Numbered from the stretch's first letter, positions 7,964 through 17,666 are shown. The stretch is 64,000 bases of DNA from Actinomycetota bacterium (GCA_013178005.1 JABLXL010000006.1:1-64000); one strand, 5' to 3'. Numbers and translations are program-made. Notes: a model not told the origin generated them from the letters alone.

Positions 7964-9184
7964 ATGAAATACGTGGTCCTGGTGCCTGACGGGGCGGCGG
8001 ACAGGCCGCTGGAAGGACATGGAGGGCTGACGCCGCTGGAGGCGGCCCGCACTCCCAACATGGATTTTATTGCCAGGGAGGGGATATGCGGGACGGCGGT
8101 CACCGTGCCGGAGGGCATGCCGGCGGGGAGCGACGTGGCCAATTATTCCCTCCTGGGTTACGACCCGCGCGAGTTCTACAGCGGCAGGGGTCCCCTGGAG
8201 GCCGCGAGCATGGGCATCGAGCTGGAGCCCGAACAGGTGGCGTTCCGTTGCAACCTGGTGACCGAGAAAGAGGACGTGCTCGCTGACTACAGCGCCGGCC
8301 ACATCACCACCCCGGAGGCGCGCGAACTCATACACGCGTTGAGCGAACGCCTTGACGACGCGTTCACCGCCTTCCACCCGGGCGTCGGCTACCGCCACCT
8401 CCTGGTGCTGAAGGGGTTGAAGCACCTGGAGGACCGCTGTCACCCTCCCCACGACGTGGTCGGGAGGGAGATAGAGGGCATCCTGCCCGAGGGTCCCGGT
8501 GCGTCAAGGCTTAACGCCCTCATGCGTCTCTCCAGGCGCATTCTATCGGAGCATCCCGTGAACAAGCGGCGAGAGGCGCAAGGCCTCCCGGCCGCCAACC
8601 TCATCTGGCCCTGGGGCCAGGGGAGGACACCCAGCCTACCCACCTTCCAGGAGAAATACGGTCTGAGGGGAGCTATCATCACCGCCGTAGATCTCCTGAA
8701 GGGGCTGGGAAAACTGGCGGGGCTCGAGGTGGTGGACGTCCCCGGCGCCACGGGATATTACGACACCGATTACGCGGCCAAGGCGGCCTACGCCAGGGAG
8801 TGTCTGCGCCGCCTGGACCTGGTTTACATACACGTGGAAGCGCCGGATGAGGCGGGCCATGAGGGGAACTGGCAGGAAAAGGTAACCGCCATCGAGCGGG
8901 TGGACGAGCTCATCCTGGGCTCGCTGCTGGACGAGACGGTTCGCTCGGGAGAGGAGTTCGCCTTTCTGCTCGCCCCCGACCATCCCACGCCCCTAGAGGT
9001 GAGGACCCACGTGCCTGACCCCGTGCCCTTCGCTATCTATTTTCCACAGGCGGTGCCGGATAAGTGTAAGGCTTTCAACGAGAAAGCGGTGAGGGAGGGA
9101 TCCTTCCAAGGGCACGCAGGGTGGAAGTTAATGGAACAACTCATGGGTAAGGCAGGGGGGATACGGGCGGGCTCCAGCATGTGA
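7964..9184 (+). CDS. ApgM-family phosphoglycerate mutase, candidate homoserine kinase
   Basis: About 406 residues, alkaline-phosphatase superfamily, archaeal-type cofactor-independent phosphoglycerate mutase family. Seen: VVLVPDGAADRP with the metal/nucleophile region, TPNMDFIAREG, SDVANYSLLGYDP with the catalytic serine position, HVEAPDEAGHEG and LAPDHPTP metal ligands. The family contains true 2,3-BPG-independent mutases and also, as I recall, members shown genetically to supply homoserine kinase activity. Its place directly after hom-thrC supports homoserine kinase; its place near 2-phosphoglycerate-using genes supports mutase. The track begins in an upstream frame at 7742; the ATG at 7964 after AAAAGGGGG is the real start. 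Confidence 0.88.
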   Translation: MKYVVLVPDGAADRPLEGHGGLTPLEAARTPNMDFIAREGICGTAVTVPEGMPAGSDVANYSLLGYDPREFYSGRGPLEAASMGIELEPEQVAFRCNLVTEKEDVLADYSAGHITTPEARELIHALSERLDDAFTAFHPGVGYRHLLVLKGLKHLEDRCHPPHDVVGREIEGILPEGPGASRLNALMRLSRRILSEHPVNKRREAQGLPAANLIWPWGQGRTPSLPTFQEKYGLRGAIITAVDLLKGLGKLAGLEVVDVPGATGYYDTDYAAKAAYARECLRRLDLVYIHVEAPDEAGHEGNWQEKVTAIERVDELILGSLLDETVRSGEEFAFLLAPDHPTPLEVRTHVPDPVPFAIYFPQAVPDKCKAFNEKAVREGSFQGHAGWKLMEQLMGKAGGIRAGSSM

Positions 9185-9280
9185 TATATTGGGATTATAG
9201 ACCTGAATGCGAGAAACCCCCGTGCCGGAAGTGGTGCATAACAACACGGCAGTGTGGGGATACGAGCGGAGCGGAAAGAG

Positions 9281-10102
9281 ATGCCTGCGAGGATATTTCC
9301 CGTCAGCAAGTCGCCTGTGGTTATCGCCCATGTCTCCGATTTCCATATCGGCTCCTACCACTTCGTGGCGAACCTCATGAACCGCTGCATCCTCGAGCTC
9401 AACGAGCTGGAGCCGGACATCGTGGTGGTGACGGGCGACCTGACTAACGAAGGTTTCCGACAGGAGTACCTCACCGCGAAGTCCTACCTGGACGGGCTGG
9501 AGTGCGAGCGGGTGATGGTCATCCCCGGTAATCACGATTCGCGCAACGTGGGTTATTTACACTTCCAGGAGCTTTTCGGCCCCCTGTTCCAGAACCTGGA
9601 ATGGGCTGGAGTTTACATCATGGGAGTCGATTCCAGCGAGCCGGACCTGGATTCGGGACAGATAGGGCGTGAGAAATACGCGAGGATCGTGGAATATTTC
9701 CACGGGGTAGAGGGCTTCAAGGTCTTCGCGCTTCACCACCACCTCCTCCCCGTGCCGGGAACGGGAAGGGAAAGGAACATCGTATTCGACGCGGGAGACG
9801 TGTTGGAGCTCCTGGTGTACGCGGGCGTTGACCTGGTCCTTACGGGGCACAAGCACGTGCCCTACGTGTGGAAGCTGGAGGACCTATACGTTGTTAACGC
9901 TGGCACCATATCCTCATTGCGCCTGCGGGGGAATACCAAGCCCTGCTACAACGTGATAGAGATCAGGGAAGACCTGGTGAGGATCTTCCGGAAGTATCCC
10001 TTTGGGGGGCGCGACGTGATCGCGCAGTTCGGGGTGGGGGTGAACGACACGCAGAAGGGGCTTTCGGGGGTGGTGAGGGAGATCATCGGCTCCGATCTTT
10101 AG
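9281..10102 (+). CDS. Calcineurin-like metallophosphoesterase
   Basis: About 273 residues with all metallophosphoesterase motifs in order: DFHIG, GDLTNEG, GNHDS, ALHHHLLP and GHKHVP. It is closest in layout to the class III cyclic-nucleotide phosphodiesterase/Icc-like group of dinuclear-metal enzymes, but substrate is unknown. No signal peptide is evident, so it is probably cytoplasmic. I chose the ATG at 9281 over the track's GTG at 9254 because it follows GGAGCGGAAAGAG and starts close to the first conserved strand. It continues the plus-strand operon between the ApgM-like and cDPG genes. Confidence 0.88.
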   Translation: MPARIFPVSKSPVVIAHVSDFHIGSYHFVANLMNRCILELNELEPDIVVVTGDLTNEGFRQEYLTAKSYLDGLECERVMVIPGNHDSRNVGYLHFQELFGPLFQNLEWAGVYIMGVDSSEPDLDSGQIGREKYARIVEYFHGVEGFKVFALHHHLLPVPGTGRERNIVFDAGDVLELLVYAGVDLVLTGHKHVPYVWKLEDLYVVNAGTISSLRLRGNTKPCYNVIEIREDLVRIFRKYPFGGRDVIAQFGVGVNDTQKGLSGVVREIIGSDL

Positions 10103-10483
10103 AACGACGCCCGGCCAAGATCCAACGTCTCGGAAAAGAAGCGCCAAACGAGGATCCAGGAAGCCTTGATCGCACGTTCTTACGAAACCGCTTGGTAAGC
10201 GCGGGAAACGGCGAGGGGACAAGCCGTTCCCACCATAGCCTCAGGCGTGAGGCGCGGCCGTGATGGGGCGAGAAGGGTCTGTCGTAGGATCCCGAAAGCG
10301 CGCGATGGCCCTTCGAGCAGGCCATGGAATCGCCCATTTCAATGAGGTAGCGCTTGAGCCGGCGATGACCGGAAATTGGGAGCGAAGGCGCAGTGGGGCG
10401 TCTTGGAATGCAGCGTGCGTGGAGATGAGGTCGAGGCGGGTGGCCGGGCTGGGAGGTATAGGAAGAGACGGAAAGGAGCGCGG
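10103..10483. other. Gene-free region before the cDPG genes
   Basis: About 380 bp without a credible gene; the overlapping plus- and minus-strand frames in the track have no family signal and atypical composition. No strong hairpin, promoter pair or repeat was recognised. It ends with the GAAAGGAG ribosome site for the cDPG synthetase. Confidence 0.5.
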
Positions 10484-11857
10484 ATGTCGGAGAAGCGGCG
10501 TGCCGTCTTTCTGGTGGATGGAGAGCACCACCCCGATACCGTGCGCGGGGCGGTACGCGCCCTGGCGGAGAGGGAAAACCTGGAACCGCTTGCCCTGTAT
10601 TTCCTGGGAGGCGCAGAGAAGCTCGGCGACGCCTCGGAGTTATCGGTGGAGGGATGCGCGCTGGTGGTGCCAGGGGATCCTATTGGCGATTTCGCAAACA
10701 CGCTCGAGCGTTATTCTCCCCATGTGGTCCTGGACTTGAGCGACCTTCCCGTGCTCGGCCCGGCGATGCGCATGAGGATGGCCGCGACGGCCTTGGCGCG
10801 GGGAGTCGCCTACCTGGGGGCGGACTTCGAATTCAGGCCGCCGCGCCGCGAGCGCGTCCTAACCAAGCCCTCCTGCGCGGTGATCGGAACCGGCAAACGG
10901 TGTGGGAAGACGGCGGTGTCGGCGGAGATGGCGCGTTACCTGGCGCGCACGGGAAGGGAGCCGGTGGTGGTGGCCATGGGGAGGGGCGGGCCGCCAAGGC
11001 CGTACGTGGTGGAGGAGCGGGTGGTGGACGAGGAATACCTCCAGGGTGAGCTGGGTAAGGGATTGCACGCCGCGTCCGACCACTACGAAGACGCCATGGT
11101 TTCCGGAGTGGTGACCGTGGGATCACGCCGCTGCGGGGGAGGGATGGCGGGAGAGCCTTTCGTCACCAACTGTGCGGAGGCGGCGGCGGTGGCGGAAAGC
11201 CTGCCGGGCCGGGTGGTTATAGTGGAGGGCAGCGGATCGAGCGTGCCGCCGGTGCTCACCGATACGTCGGTGTTGGTCGTGAGCGCGGCGCAGGACCTCG
11301 AGGAAGCCCTGGGATACCTGGGCGCGTACAGGCTCTTGATTTCCGACGGGGTTATCATTACAATGGCTGAAGAGCCTTTCGCGTCTTCCCGAAGAATCCA
11401 GGAACTCCGCGAAAGGATAGAGTGGATAAGTGGCGATGTCGTTGTCCTAAACACGATTTTCAGGCCTCATCCCTTGAAACCCATCCGTGGCAGGAAGGTT
11501 TTTCTGGTTGCGACCGCGCCCCCTGAGGCAAGGGAACTGCTGGAAAAACACCTGCGTGAAAAGGAAGGTTGCGAGGTGTTGGGGAGCAGTTTCAACCTCT
11601 CGCGGCGAGACCGGCTCGTGAGCGACCTCGGGGGCGCGGACGAAGCGGAGGTGGTGCTCACCGAGCTCAAGGCGGCCGCGGTGGACGTGGTGGCGCGATA
11701 CGCGCGGCGACGCGGCAAGGAGTTGGTTTTCTTCCATAACGTTCCGGTCCCCGCCGGGGGGGATATGGACCTGGAGAGGTTTTTTGAAACCATGTGGGCG
11801 AAAGCCACGGAGAGATCATGCCGGCAGAAGAAGACAAGAAAAGAAAAGACAGGATAA
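10484..11857 (+). CDS. cpgS: Cyclic 2,3-diphosphoglycerate synthetase
   Basis: A 457-residue protein matching the cyclic 2,3-diphosphoglycerate synthetase family described from thermophilic methanogens, which closes 2,3-diphosphoglycerate to the cyclic trianhydride-like solute using ATP. Seen: an N-terminal domain beginning RRAVFLVDGEHHPD, then a P-loop-type segment IGTGKRCGKTAVSAEMARYLA and MGRGGPPRPYVVE, followed by an acidic EGSGSSVPPVLTD. Length matches the archaeal enzyme. ATG 10484 follows AAAGGAG with good spacing; the track's 10376 start is an artefact. The stop overlaps the next gene by 40 nt, so the two are translationally coupled. Confidence 0.85.
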   Translation: MSEKRRAVFLVDGEHHPDTVRGAVRALAERENLEPLALYFLGGAEKLGDASELSVEGCALVVPGDPIGDFANTLERYSPHVVLDLSDLPVLGPAMRMRMAATALARGVAYLGADFEFRPPRRERVLTKPSCAVIGTGKRCGKTAVSAEMARYLARTGREPVVVAMGRGGPPRPYVVEERVVDEEYLQGELGKGLHAASDHYEDAMVSGVVTVGSRRCGGGMAGEPFVTNCAEAAAVAESLPGRVVIVEGSGSSVPPVLTDTSVLVVSAAQDLEEALGYLGAYRLLISDGVIITMAEEPFASSRRIQELRERIEWISGDVVVLNTIFRPHPLKPIRGRKVFLVATAPPEARELLEKHLREKEGCEVLGSSFNLSRRDRLVSDLGGADEAEVVLTELKAAAVDVVARYARRRGKELVFFHNVPVPAGGDMDLERFFETMWAKATERSCRQKKTRKEKTG

Positions 11858-12780
11858 CCATCCTGGACGAGGAGCGCCACAGGGTACCCTTCTCGAAAGG
11901 CCTGACGGCCAACGCCATTATGGCCTCCGGGCTGGCGCCAGGCAGGGCTTACGCCGTGGCCTCGGACATAGAGGAGCACTTGATCAGGGAGGGCAGGCTG
12001 GAGATTAAGGCGGGTGAGCTGCGCAAGCTCATCTACGGTTTCCTCAACGAACGTGTGGGGGAGCACTACGCCGCCAACTACTGGCGCTACATCTCCTTCA
12101 GCAGCCTGAACAAGCCTCTGGTTATCCTCATCGGCGGATCGACCGGGGTGGGAAAATCTACCATAGCGACCATGCTCGCCAACAGGTTGAGCATCGTGCG
12201 CATCGTGTCCACCGACGCTATACGCGAGGTCATGCGCGCGTTCTTCTCCCGCGAGCTCATGCCCACCATACACACCTCCTCCTTCGACGCTGACACCGCC
12301 CTCATTCACCCTCTGCCGCCGCACGTGGACCCGGTGGTGGCGGGATTCCGGGAACAGAGCCTTTCGGTGCTGGTAGGGGTGAGGGCGATAATCAACCGTG
12401 CCTTGAAGGAGGGCACGCATATCATCATCGAGGGGGCGCACATCGTGCCCGGTTTCATCGCGCCGCAGCAGTTCCCGGACGCCTATATAGTCCCCCTCCT
12501 GGTTAAGGTGAGCGACGAGAAGATGCACCGCAGCCACTTCTATATACGCGAGGTCGAGACGCAGGGAACGCGTCCTTTCCAGCGCTACCTCGAGTACTTC
12601 GAGAACATACGCAAGATCCAGGACTACATCGTGCACCTGGGAAACGTGACCGGCACCAAGGCCATAGAGAGCGTGAACCTGGACACGGCGGTTACCGAGA
12701 TCGTGGATTACGTCATCAACACCGCTTACGAGATGGCCAGGAAGGACATGACCGCAGCGAAAGTGGAGCACCTGGTCTGA
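11818..12780 (+). CDS. pgk2: 2-phosphoglycerate kinase
   Basis: A 320-residue protein: an N-terminal ATP-cone-like domain (residues about 10-85) followed by a P-loop kinase domain with IGGSTGVGKSTIATMLANRL, the STDAIREVMR substrate segment and IIEGAHIVPGF. This arrangement is that of 2-phosphoglycerate kinase, which makes 2,3-diphosphoglycerate, the substrate for the upstream cDPG synthetase. The overlap with that gene and the shared pathway argue strongly for a two-enzyme cDPG module. The start ATG at 11818 follows GGAGAG; the track's GTG at 11794 is less likely. Confidence 0.87.
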   Translation: MPAEEDKKRKDRITILDEERHRVPFSKGLTANAIMASGLAPGRAYAVASDIEEHLIREGRLEIKAGELRKLIYGFLNERVGEHYAANYWRYISFSSLNKPLVILIGGSTGVGKSTIATMLANRLSIVRIVSTDAIREVMRAFFSRELMPTIHTSSFDADTALIHPLPPHVDPVVAGFREQSLSVLVGVRAIINRALKEGTHIIIEGAHIVPGFIAPQQFPDAYIVPLLVKVSDEKMHRSHFYIREVETQGTRPFQRYLEYFENIRKIQDYIVHLGNVTGTKAIESVNLDTAVTEIVDYVINTAYEMARKDMTAAKVEHLV

Positions 12781-12802
12781 GAGCGTGCGACGGAGGTAGG
12801 AG

Positions 12803-13450
12803 ATGAAGCTTTTCCTGGACACGGCAAATGTGGACCACATCAGGGAAATCAATGCATGGGGCATACTCGCCGGGGTCACCACCAATCCATCCCTCGTCTC
12901 CAAGGAAGGGAGGAGCATGCGGGAATGCCTGGAGGAGATAGCGGGCATCGTCTCCGGCCCCATCAGCGCCGAAGCGGTGAGCATGGACACGGAAGGCATG
13001 TTGCGGGAAGCGAGGGAGCTCGCGGCCATAGCCGATAACATAAACGTCAAAATCCCCATGACCCCGGAGGGACTGGCGGCGGTAAGCGTTCTTGCGCGGG
13101 AGGGGATAAAGACCAACGTGACCCTGGTCTTTTCCGCCAACCAGGCATTGTTGGCGGCGGCGGCGGGGGCCACTTTCGTGAGTCCCTTCGTGGGAAGGAT
13201 GGATGATATTGGAAACAGTGGGATGAAGGTGGTGGAGGAGATCGTGGACATCTTCGACACCCATTCCATCCCCACCCAGGTGATCGCCGCCAGCCTGCGC
13301 CATCCCATGCACGTTACGGAGGCGGCGCTGGCGGGCGCGCACATCGCGACCATCCCGTACGAGGTCATGGTGAAGATGGCGCACCATCCCCTGACCGATA
13401 TCGGGATAAGGAGATTTCTGGAGGATTATGAAAAAATCAAGGACCTATAG
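12803..13450 (+). CDS. Transaldolase / fructose-6-phosphate aldolase family
   Basis: A 215-residue class I aldolase of the short transaldolase/FSA family. Landmarks are [22 protein letters not shown], the Schiff-base lysine in [27 protein letters not shown] and [11 protein letters not shown]. Short members include both transaldolases of the pentose phosphate route and fructose-6-phosphate aldolases; sequence by eye does not separate them. With the HPS fusion gene in the window, a role in non-oxidative pentose phosphate supply is likely. The gene overlaps the leader of rho and has a GGAGG-type site at 12790-12794. Confidence 0.93.
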   Translation: MKLFLDTANVDHIREINAWGILAGVTTNPSLVSKEGRSMRECLEEIAGIVSGPISAEAVSMDTEGMLREARELAAIADNINVKIPMTPEGLAAVSVLAREGIKTNVTLVFSANQALLAAAAGATFVSPFVGRMDDIGNSGMKVVEEIVDIFDTHSIPTQVIAASLRHPMHVTEAALAGAHIATIPYEVMVKMAHHPLTDIGIRRFLEDYEKIKDL

Positions 13451-13490
13451 GCGCACGGGCAAGGAAAACAACCGGGAAGGAGGTGACGAA

Positions 13491-14756
13491 ATGGAGAAGA
13501 CACTGGAAAGGGAAAGCCTGGAATCCATGCTCCTGGTCGATCTTCAGGGCATCGCCCGCGAGATAGGGCTCACCGGGATAACCGGCATGCGCAAGCAGGA
13601 GCTCATCGAGAGCATCCTCAGCCGCAAGGCGGAGGACGAGGGCCTGTTCATCCGCACGGGGATCCTGGACATCCTGCCGGAGGGCTACGGGTTCCTGCGC
13701 ACGCGCGGTTACCTTCCCAGCGAGGAGGACATATACGTCTCCCTGTCCCAGATCCGTCGCTTCCACCTCAAGCGCGGCGACGAGATCACGGGGCAGGTGC
13801 GCCCTCCCAAGGACAGCGAGAAGTACAACGCGCTGCTCCGCATCGAGAAGGTGAACGGCGACAACCCGGAGGTGTGCAGGGAGCGCAAGCAGTTCGAGCA
13901 ACTGACGCCGCTCTTCCCGTTGGAGCGCCTTCGCCTGGAGACCCCGGACGAGGTGACGGCGCCGCGCATCATCGATCTCATAGCGCCCATAGGAAAGGGG
14001 CAGCGAGGGCTCATCGTGTCCCCTCCCAAGGCGGGAAAGACCACCATCCTCAAGCAGATCGCCAACAGCATCACCTACAACAATCCCGAGGTGAAGCTCA
14101 TCGTGCTGCTGGTGGACGAGCGCCCGGAGGAGGTCACGGACATGGAGCGCAGCGTGAACGGCGAGGTGATAAGCTCCACGTTCGACCAGCCTTCCGACAA
14201 CCACATCCAGGTAGCTGAGCTGGTGCTGGAAAGGGCCAAGCGCCTGGTCGAGCACAACCACGACGTGGTCATCCTGCTCGACAGCATCACCAGGCTGGCG
14301 CGCGCTTACAACCTGGCCACACCCACCAGCGGGCGCATCCTGTCCGGCGGCGTGGATTCCACCGCCCTCTACCCACCCAAGCGCTTCTTCGGGGCGGCGC
14401 GCAATATCGAGGACGGCGGAAGCATGACCATCATCGCCACCGCCCTGGTGGAGACGGGGTCCCGCATGGACGAGGTCATCTTCGAGGAGTTCAAGGGCAC
14501 GGGTAACATGGAGCTGCACCTGGACCGCAAGCTGGCGGACAAGCGCATCTTCCCGGCCATAGAGATCGACAAATCGGGGACGCGCAAGGAGGAGCTCATC
14601 ATGGCGCCCGAGGAGGCGCAGGTGGTGTGGAAGCTCCGTCGCGTGTTGCATGCCCTCGATCCCAGCGCGGCCATCGAGCTGCTCATAGACAAGATACGCA
14701 ACACCAAGAACAACGCCGAGTTCCTGAGCGAGATCGCAAGATCGCCGATTTCCTGA
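13491..14756 (+). CDS. rho: Transcription termination factor Rho
   Basis: A 421-residue hexameric RNA helicase/ATPase. It has an N-terminal Rho-N helical domain ([15 protein letters not shown]), a cold-shock-like primary RNA-binding domain ([14 protein letters not shown]), and the ATPase core with Walker [14 protein letters not shown], Walker [16 protein letters not shown] and the R-loop region [26 protein letters not shown]. There is no long actinobacterial insertion in the N-terminal domain, unlike many Actinomycetes. The ATG at 13491 follows GGAAGGAGGTGA; the track's start at 13428 is inside the upstream gene. Confidence 0.97.
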   Translation: MEKTLERESLESMLLVDLQGIAREIGLTGITGMRKQELIESILSRKAEDEGLFIRTGILDILPEGYGFLRTRGYLPSEEDIYVSLSQIRRFHLKRGDEITGQVRPPKDSEKYNALLRIEKVNGDNPEVCRERKQFEQLTPLFPLERLRLETPDEVTAPRIIDLIAPIGKGQRGLIVSPPKAGKTTILKQIANSITYNNPEVKLIVLLVDERPEEVTDMERSVNGEVISSTFDQPSDNHIQVAELVLERAKRLVEHNHDVVILLDSITRLARAYNLATPTSGRILSGGVDSTALYPPKRFFGAARNIEDGGSMTIIATALVETGSRMDEVIFEEFKGTGNMELHLDRKLADKRIFPAIEIDKSGTRKEELIMAPEEAQVVWKLRRVLHALDPSAAIELLIDKIRNTKNNAEFLSEIARSPIS

Positions 14757-14768
14757 GGTGGGGCGAAG

Positions 14769-14794
14769 AGAAGGGGCGCCACGGCACCCCTTCT
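14769..14794 (+). terminator. Candidate hairpin terminator after rho
   Basis: AGAAGGGG and CCCCTTCT form an 8-bp stem around a 10-nt loop, 12 nt after the rho stop. Only a short pyrimidine run follows, so termination may be partial or Rho-assisted. Confidence 0.45.
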
Positions 14795-14897
14795 TCACCG
14801 CATGGATTTCACGGGCTCCTGCGCGCCACCCTGTTCAGACGCCATGGCGGTTGCTATACTATCTGGGTTGCGCGGAGGATAGCGGAGGTTGAAGAGG

Positions 14898-15155
14898 ATG
14901 AAAAAGGGAATACACCCCGATTACGTGGAGGCGACGGTCACCTGTTCCTGCGGGAACACCTTCAAGACGCGCTCCACCAAGTCCGAGTTGAGGGTGGAGA
15001 TATGCTCCCAGTGCCACCCCTTTTACTCCGGCAAGCAGAAACTGGTGGATACCGGAGGAAGGGTGGAGCGCTTCGAGCGCCGCTATGGAAAGGCGAGACC
15101 GCAGCGTAAGCGCGCGTCGGACCAGAAGGCCAGGAAGCAGGAGGGGCAGGATTAG
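14898..15155 (+). CDS. rpmE: 50S ribosomal protein L31
   Basis: An 85-residue L31 protein of the zinc-containing type: CSCGNTF and [12 protein letters not shown] supply the Cys/His ligands. The C-terminus carries a basic extension ([21 protein letters not shown]) beyond the usual 66-70 residues. ATG at 14898 lies 9 nt after GGAGG; the track's TTG at 14889 abuts that site and is unlikely. A TATACT hexamer at 14855-14860 may provide a gene-proximal promoter. The rho-rpmE-DUF1385-prfA order is widely conserved in Gram-positive lineages. Confidence 0.95.
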   Translation: MKKGIHPDYVEATVTCSCGNTFKTRSTKSELRVEICSQCHPFYSGKQKLVDTGGRVERFERRYGKARPQRKRASDQKARKQEGQD

Positions 15156-15221
15156 CGCCCGTTCCGATACTCCGGCGGCGGGGGGGTCCCACCAAGCCCT
15201 CTGCGCGCGCGGGCGCCTGCC

Positions 15222-15240
15222 CCGGCGCAAAGGGCGCCGG
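15222..15240 (+). other. GC-rich hairpin after rpmE
   Basis: CCGGCGC-AAAGG-GCGCCGG forms a 7-bp perfect stem 67 bp after rpmE with no U-tract. It could be a U-less terminator of the kind proposed for high-GC bacteria, or a processing site. Confidence 0.35.
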
Positions 15241-15332
15241 CCACCGAGAGCTTAGGGGCGTTTCATCCTTAGCGGGAGTTGGTGAAGTTGTGCCCTTCCC
15301 TATCCCGACCGGTGCCGAGCAAGGGCGAGGAA

Positions 15333-16232
15333 ATGCCGTCGGAAAACCGTGGCAAGGACCTGCGCATAGGCGGCCAGGCGGTTATCGAGGGCGTGATGAT
15401 GCGTGGTCGCGCCAACTGGTCGCTGGCGGTGCGCAAGCCGGATGGGGAGATCGACGTCTCCGCCGAGCCCCTTTCCTCCTTCCTGGTGCGCCACCCGGGT
15501 TGGGACAGGCCCTTCCTGCGAGGGGTGTTCCTGCTGGGCGAGAGCCTGGCCCTGGGTTGGCGCGCGCTCACCCAGTCGGCTGATATCGCCCTGCGCGAGA
15601 AGGAAGAAGACAAGGGGTTGGGCTGGCTGCAGCAAGCCCTAACGCTGGTTTTTTCCATTGCCCTCGCGGTGGGGCTCTTCATCCTCCTCCCCACCTGGCT
15701 GGCGCCGCTGATGCTGGGCGAGGGCAGCCCGGTGTGGTTGTGGAACCTGGTCGAGGGAGCCTTGCGCGTGGCCTTGTTCCTGGCCTACCTCGCCCTGGTA
15801 TCTCTTTCCAGTGAGATGCGCCGTGTCTTTCAATACCACGGGGCGGAGCACCAGTGCATCCACCTCTGGGAGCATAACTACCCCCTGGAGCCGGAGTGGG
15901 CGTTGAGGGAGGGGACGGACCACGCGCGTTGCGGCACCGCCTTCATCCTCCTGGTCCTGGTGCTCACGGTGATCGCCTACTCGTTTCTGGGGAGGCCGGC
16001 GGTATGGCTTCGCGTGCTGGAGAGGGTGGCGTTGATCCCGGTCATTTCCGGGGTTTCGTATGAGATAATGAAATACGCGGACACAAGCTCCTCCCCCTGG
16101 GTAAAGAGCCTCTTGATCCCGGGCATGTGGTTGCAGAGATTAACTACCCGCAGGCCCGGAAAGGATCAGGTAGAGGTGGCCCTTGCCGCCCTGAAGGCCT
16201 TACTGGAGCGGGAGGATCCTCGGCACGGGTGA
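15333..16232 (+). CDS. DUF1385 (YqhQ-like) integral membrane protein
   Basis: About 299 residues. The N-terminus carries the family block IGGQAVIEGVMMRG, then membrane segments around LGWLQQALTLVFSIALAVGLFILLPTWL, VALFLAYLALVSL and a C-terminal hydrophobic pair (FILLVLVLTVIAYSFLG). The polar FQYHGAEHQCIHLWEH and DHARCGTAFIL motifs carry conserved His/Glu/Cys residues that suggest a metal site. Function is unknown. It is found between rpmE and prfA in many Gram-positive genomes. The ATG at 15333 is closest to the conserved domain; a TTG at 15279 remains possible. Confidence 0.88.
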   Translation: MPSENRGKDLRIGGQAVIEGVMMRGRANWSLAVRKPDGEIDVSAEPLSSFLVRHPGWDRPFLRGVFLLGESLALGWRALTQSADIALREKEEDKGLGWLQQALTLVFSIALAVGLFILLPTWLAPLMLGEGSPVWLWNLVEGALRVALFLAYLALVSLSSEMRRVFQYHGAEHQCIHLWEHNYPLEPEWALREGTDHARCGTAFILLVLVLTVIAYSFLGRPAVWLRVLERVALIPVISGVSYEIMKYADTSSSPWVKSLLIPGMWLQRLTTRRPGKDQVEVALAALKALLEREDPRHG

Positions 16233-16352
16233 GAAGGAGGGGATCGCGGCACGGGGAGGCAGGTCGGCGTTGGCTATGGCCATCCCCGGGGGCTGCGAGA
16301 CGCACGCGCGACGCGCGGACCGGCTCCACGGGCGGGAGCGAAAGGATGAGGC

Positions 16353-17447
16353 ATGGCGTTCACGGATAGGTTGGACGAGATAGAAGGCAATTTCCTCGAG
16401 CTGGAGCGGGAACTGTCGCGGCCTGAAACCTTCCAGGACCGGCAGCGCTACGCCGAGCTGGCCCGCGCCCACGCGGAGCTCTCCGAGATCATGCCCACCC
16501 TGCGCGCCTACCGTGAGGCGGTCCGGGAGGCGCGGGAGGCGGAGGAGATGCTCGCGGGCGAGCGCGACGAGGAGATGGCGGAATTCCTCCGCGAATCCCT
16601 GCGCGCGGCCGAGGAGCGCGCGGAAGAACTGGAGCGGGAGATAAAGGTGATGCTCCTCCCCTCCGATCCTCGTGACACCAAGGACGTGATCATGGAGATC
16701 CGCGCCGGGGCGGGGGGCGAGGAGGCGGGGCTTTTCGCCGGCGACCTCTACCGCATGTACACCCGCTACGCCGACCGCAATGGCTGGAAGACGGAAGCCC
16801 TCTCGTCCAGCCCATCGGAGCTGGGGGGATTCAAGGAGATAATCTTTTCCGTGCGGGGCAAGGGCGCCTTCAGCAAGATGAAGTACGAGTCCGGCGTGCA
16901 CCGCGTGCAGCGTATCCCGGTCACCGAGTCGGGGGGGCGCATACACACCTCCACCGCCACCGTCGCGGTGCTCCCGGAAGCGGAGGAAGTGGAGGTGACC
17001 ATCAACCCGTCCGATATCAAGGTGGACGTCTTCCGCTCCACCGGCCCGGGAGGGCAGTCCGTGAACACCACGGATTCCGCCGTGCGGGTGACCCACCTTC
17101 CCACGGGCATCGTGGTTTCCTGCCAGGACGAAAAGAGCCAGCTCCAGAACCGCGAGAAAGCCCTGCGCATCCTGAGGGCCCGCTTGCTGCGCATGGAACA
17201 GGAGCGGCAGCAGAAGGAGTTGGCGGAGGAGCGGCGCTCCCAGGTGGGGACGGGCGACCGATCGGAGCGTATCCGCACCTACAACTTTCCCCAGGGTCGC
17301 GTCTCCGATCATCGCATCGGCCTCACCCTCTACCGCCTGGAGGAGGTGCTGGACGGGGACCTGGAGGAGATAATCGAGGCGCTGGCCGCCGCGGACCGCG
17401 CCGAGAAACTGGCCCGCATGGGCGAGGAGCAGGGGCAAATCCGCTGA
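16353..17447 (+). CDS. prfA: Peptide chain release factor 1
   Basis: A 364-residue class I release factor that recognises UAA/UAG. The GGQ peptidyl-hydrolysis motif is in [24 protein letters not shown]. The N-terminal coiled domain, domain 2 ([26 protein letters not shown]) and the C-terminal [19 protein letters not shown] block are complete. RF1-like identity over RF2 is supported by the AGAGGEEA start of domain 2 and by the prmC gene downstream, whose product methylates this GGQ glutamine. Confidence 0.96.
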   Translation: MAFTDRLDEIEGNFLELERELSRPETFQDRQRYAELARAHAELSEIMPTLRAYREAVREAREAEEMLAGERDEEMAEFLRESLRAAEERAEELEREIKVMLLPSDPRDTKDVIMEIRAGAGGEEAGLFAGDLYRMYTRYADRNGWKTEALSSSPSELGGFKEIIFSVRGKGAFSKMKYESGVHRVQRIPVTESGGRIHTSTATVAVLPEAEEVEVTINPSDIKVDVFRSTGPGGQSVNTTDSAVRVTHLPTGIVVSCQDEKSQLQNREKALRILRARLLRMEQERQQKELAEERRSQVGTGDRSERIRTYNFPQGRVSDHRIGLTLYRLEEVLDGDLEEIIEALAAADRAEKLARMGEEQGQIR

Positions 17448-17585
17448 TCGGGCAGCAAGATGGGCTGTTGGACTCGTATGGCCCCCTGGCCAGAAGGTGT
17501 GGGCAGAGGGGAGGGCGGGTCGGGGTGCCGCGCGTGAGTTTAATCAAAGGGTGATCTCCCGGGATCTTTCCCTTCAGGCCGGGAA

Positions 17586-17666
17586 TCCGGGAGACTCGAG
17601 ACAACAAATGGTGGTCCTTGAAGAGGGTAGCCCCGTGATCCTTTAATCCAAGAGGATACAGGGAAG
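17586..17666 (+). repeat. 81-bp intergenic repeat, copy 1
   Basis: Begins TCCGGGAGACTCGAGACAAC and ends GGATACAGGGAAG. The first 49 bases are identical to copy 2 and the last 13 are identical; the middle differs. Copy 1 contains a small inverted repeat ATCCT/AGGAT. It lies in the prfA-prmC gap (17448-17927), which has no gene. Confidence 0.85.

Noticed and set aside
11467-13368. 633-aa minus-strand open frame across cDPG synthetase, 2-PG kinase and transaldolase
   Set aside because: It is antisense to three well-supported genes, has no recognisable motifs, and is the usual mirror frame of GC-rich coding DNA.
13437-14798. 453-aa minus-strand frame antisense to rho
   Set aside because: Rho is complete on the plus strand; the antisense frame is compositionally a shadow.
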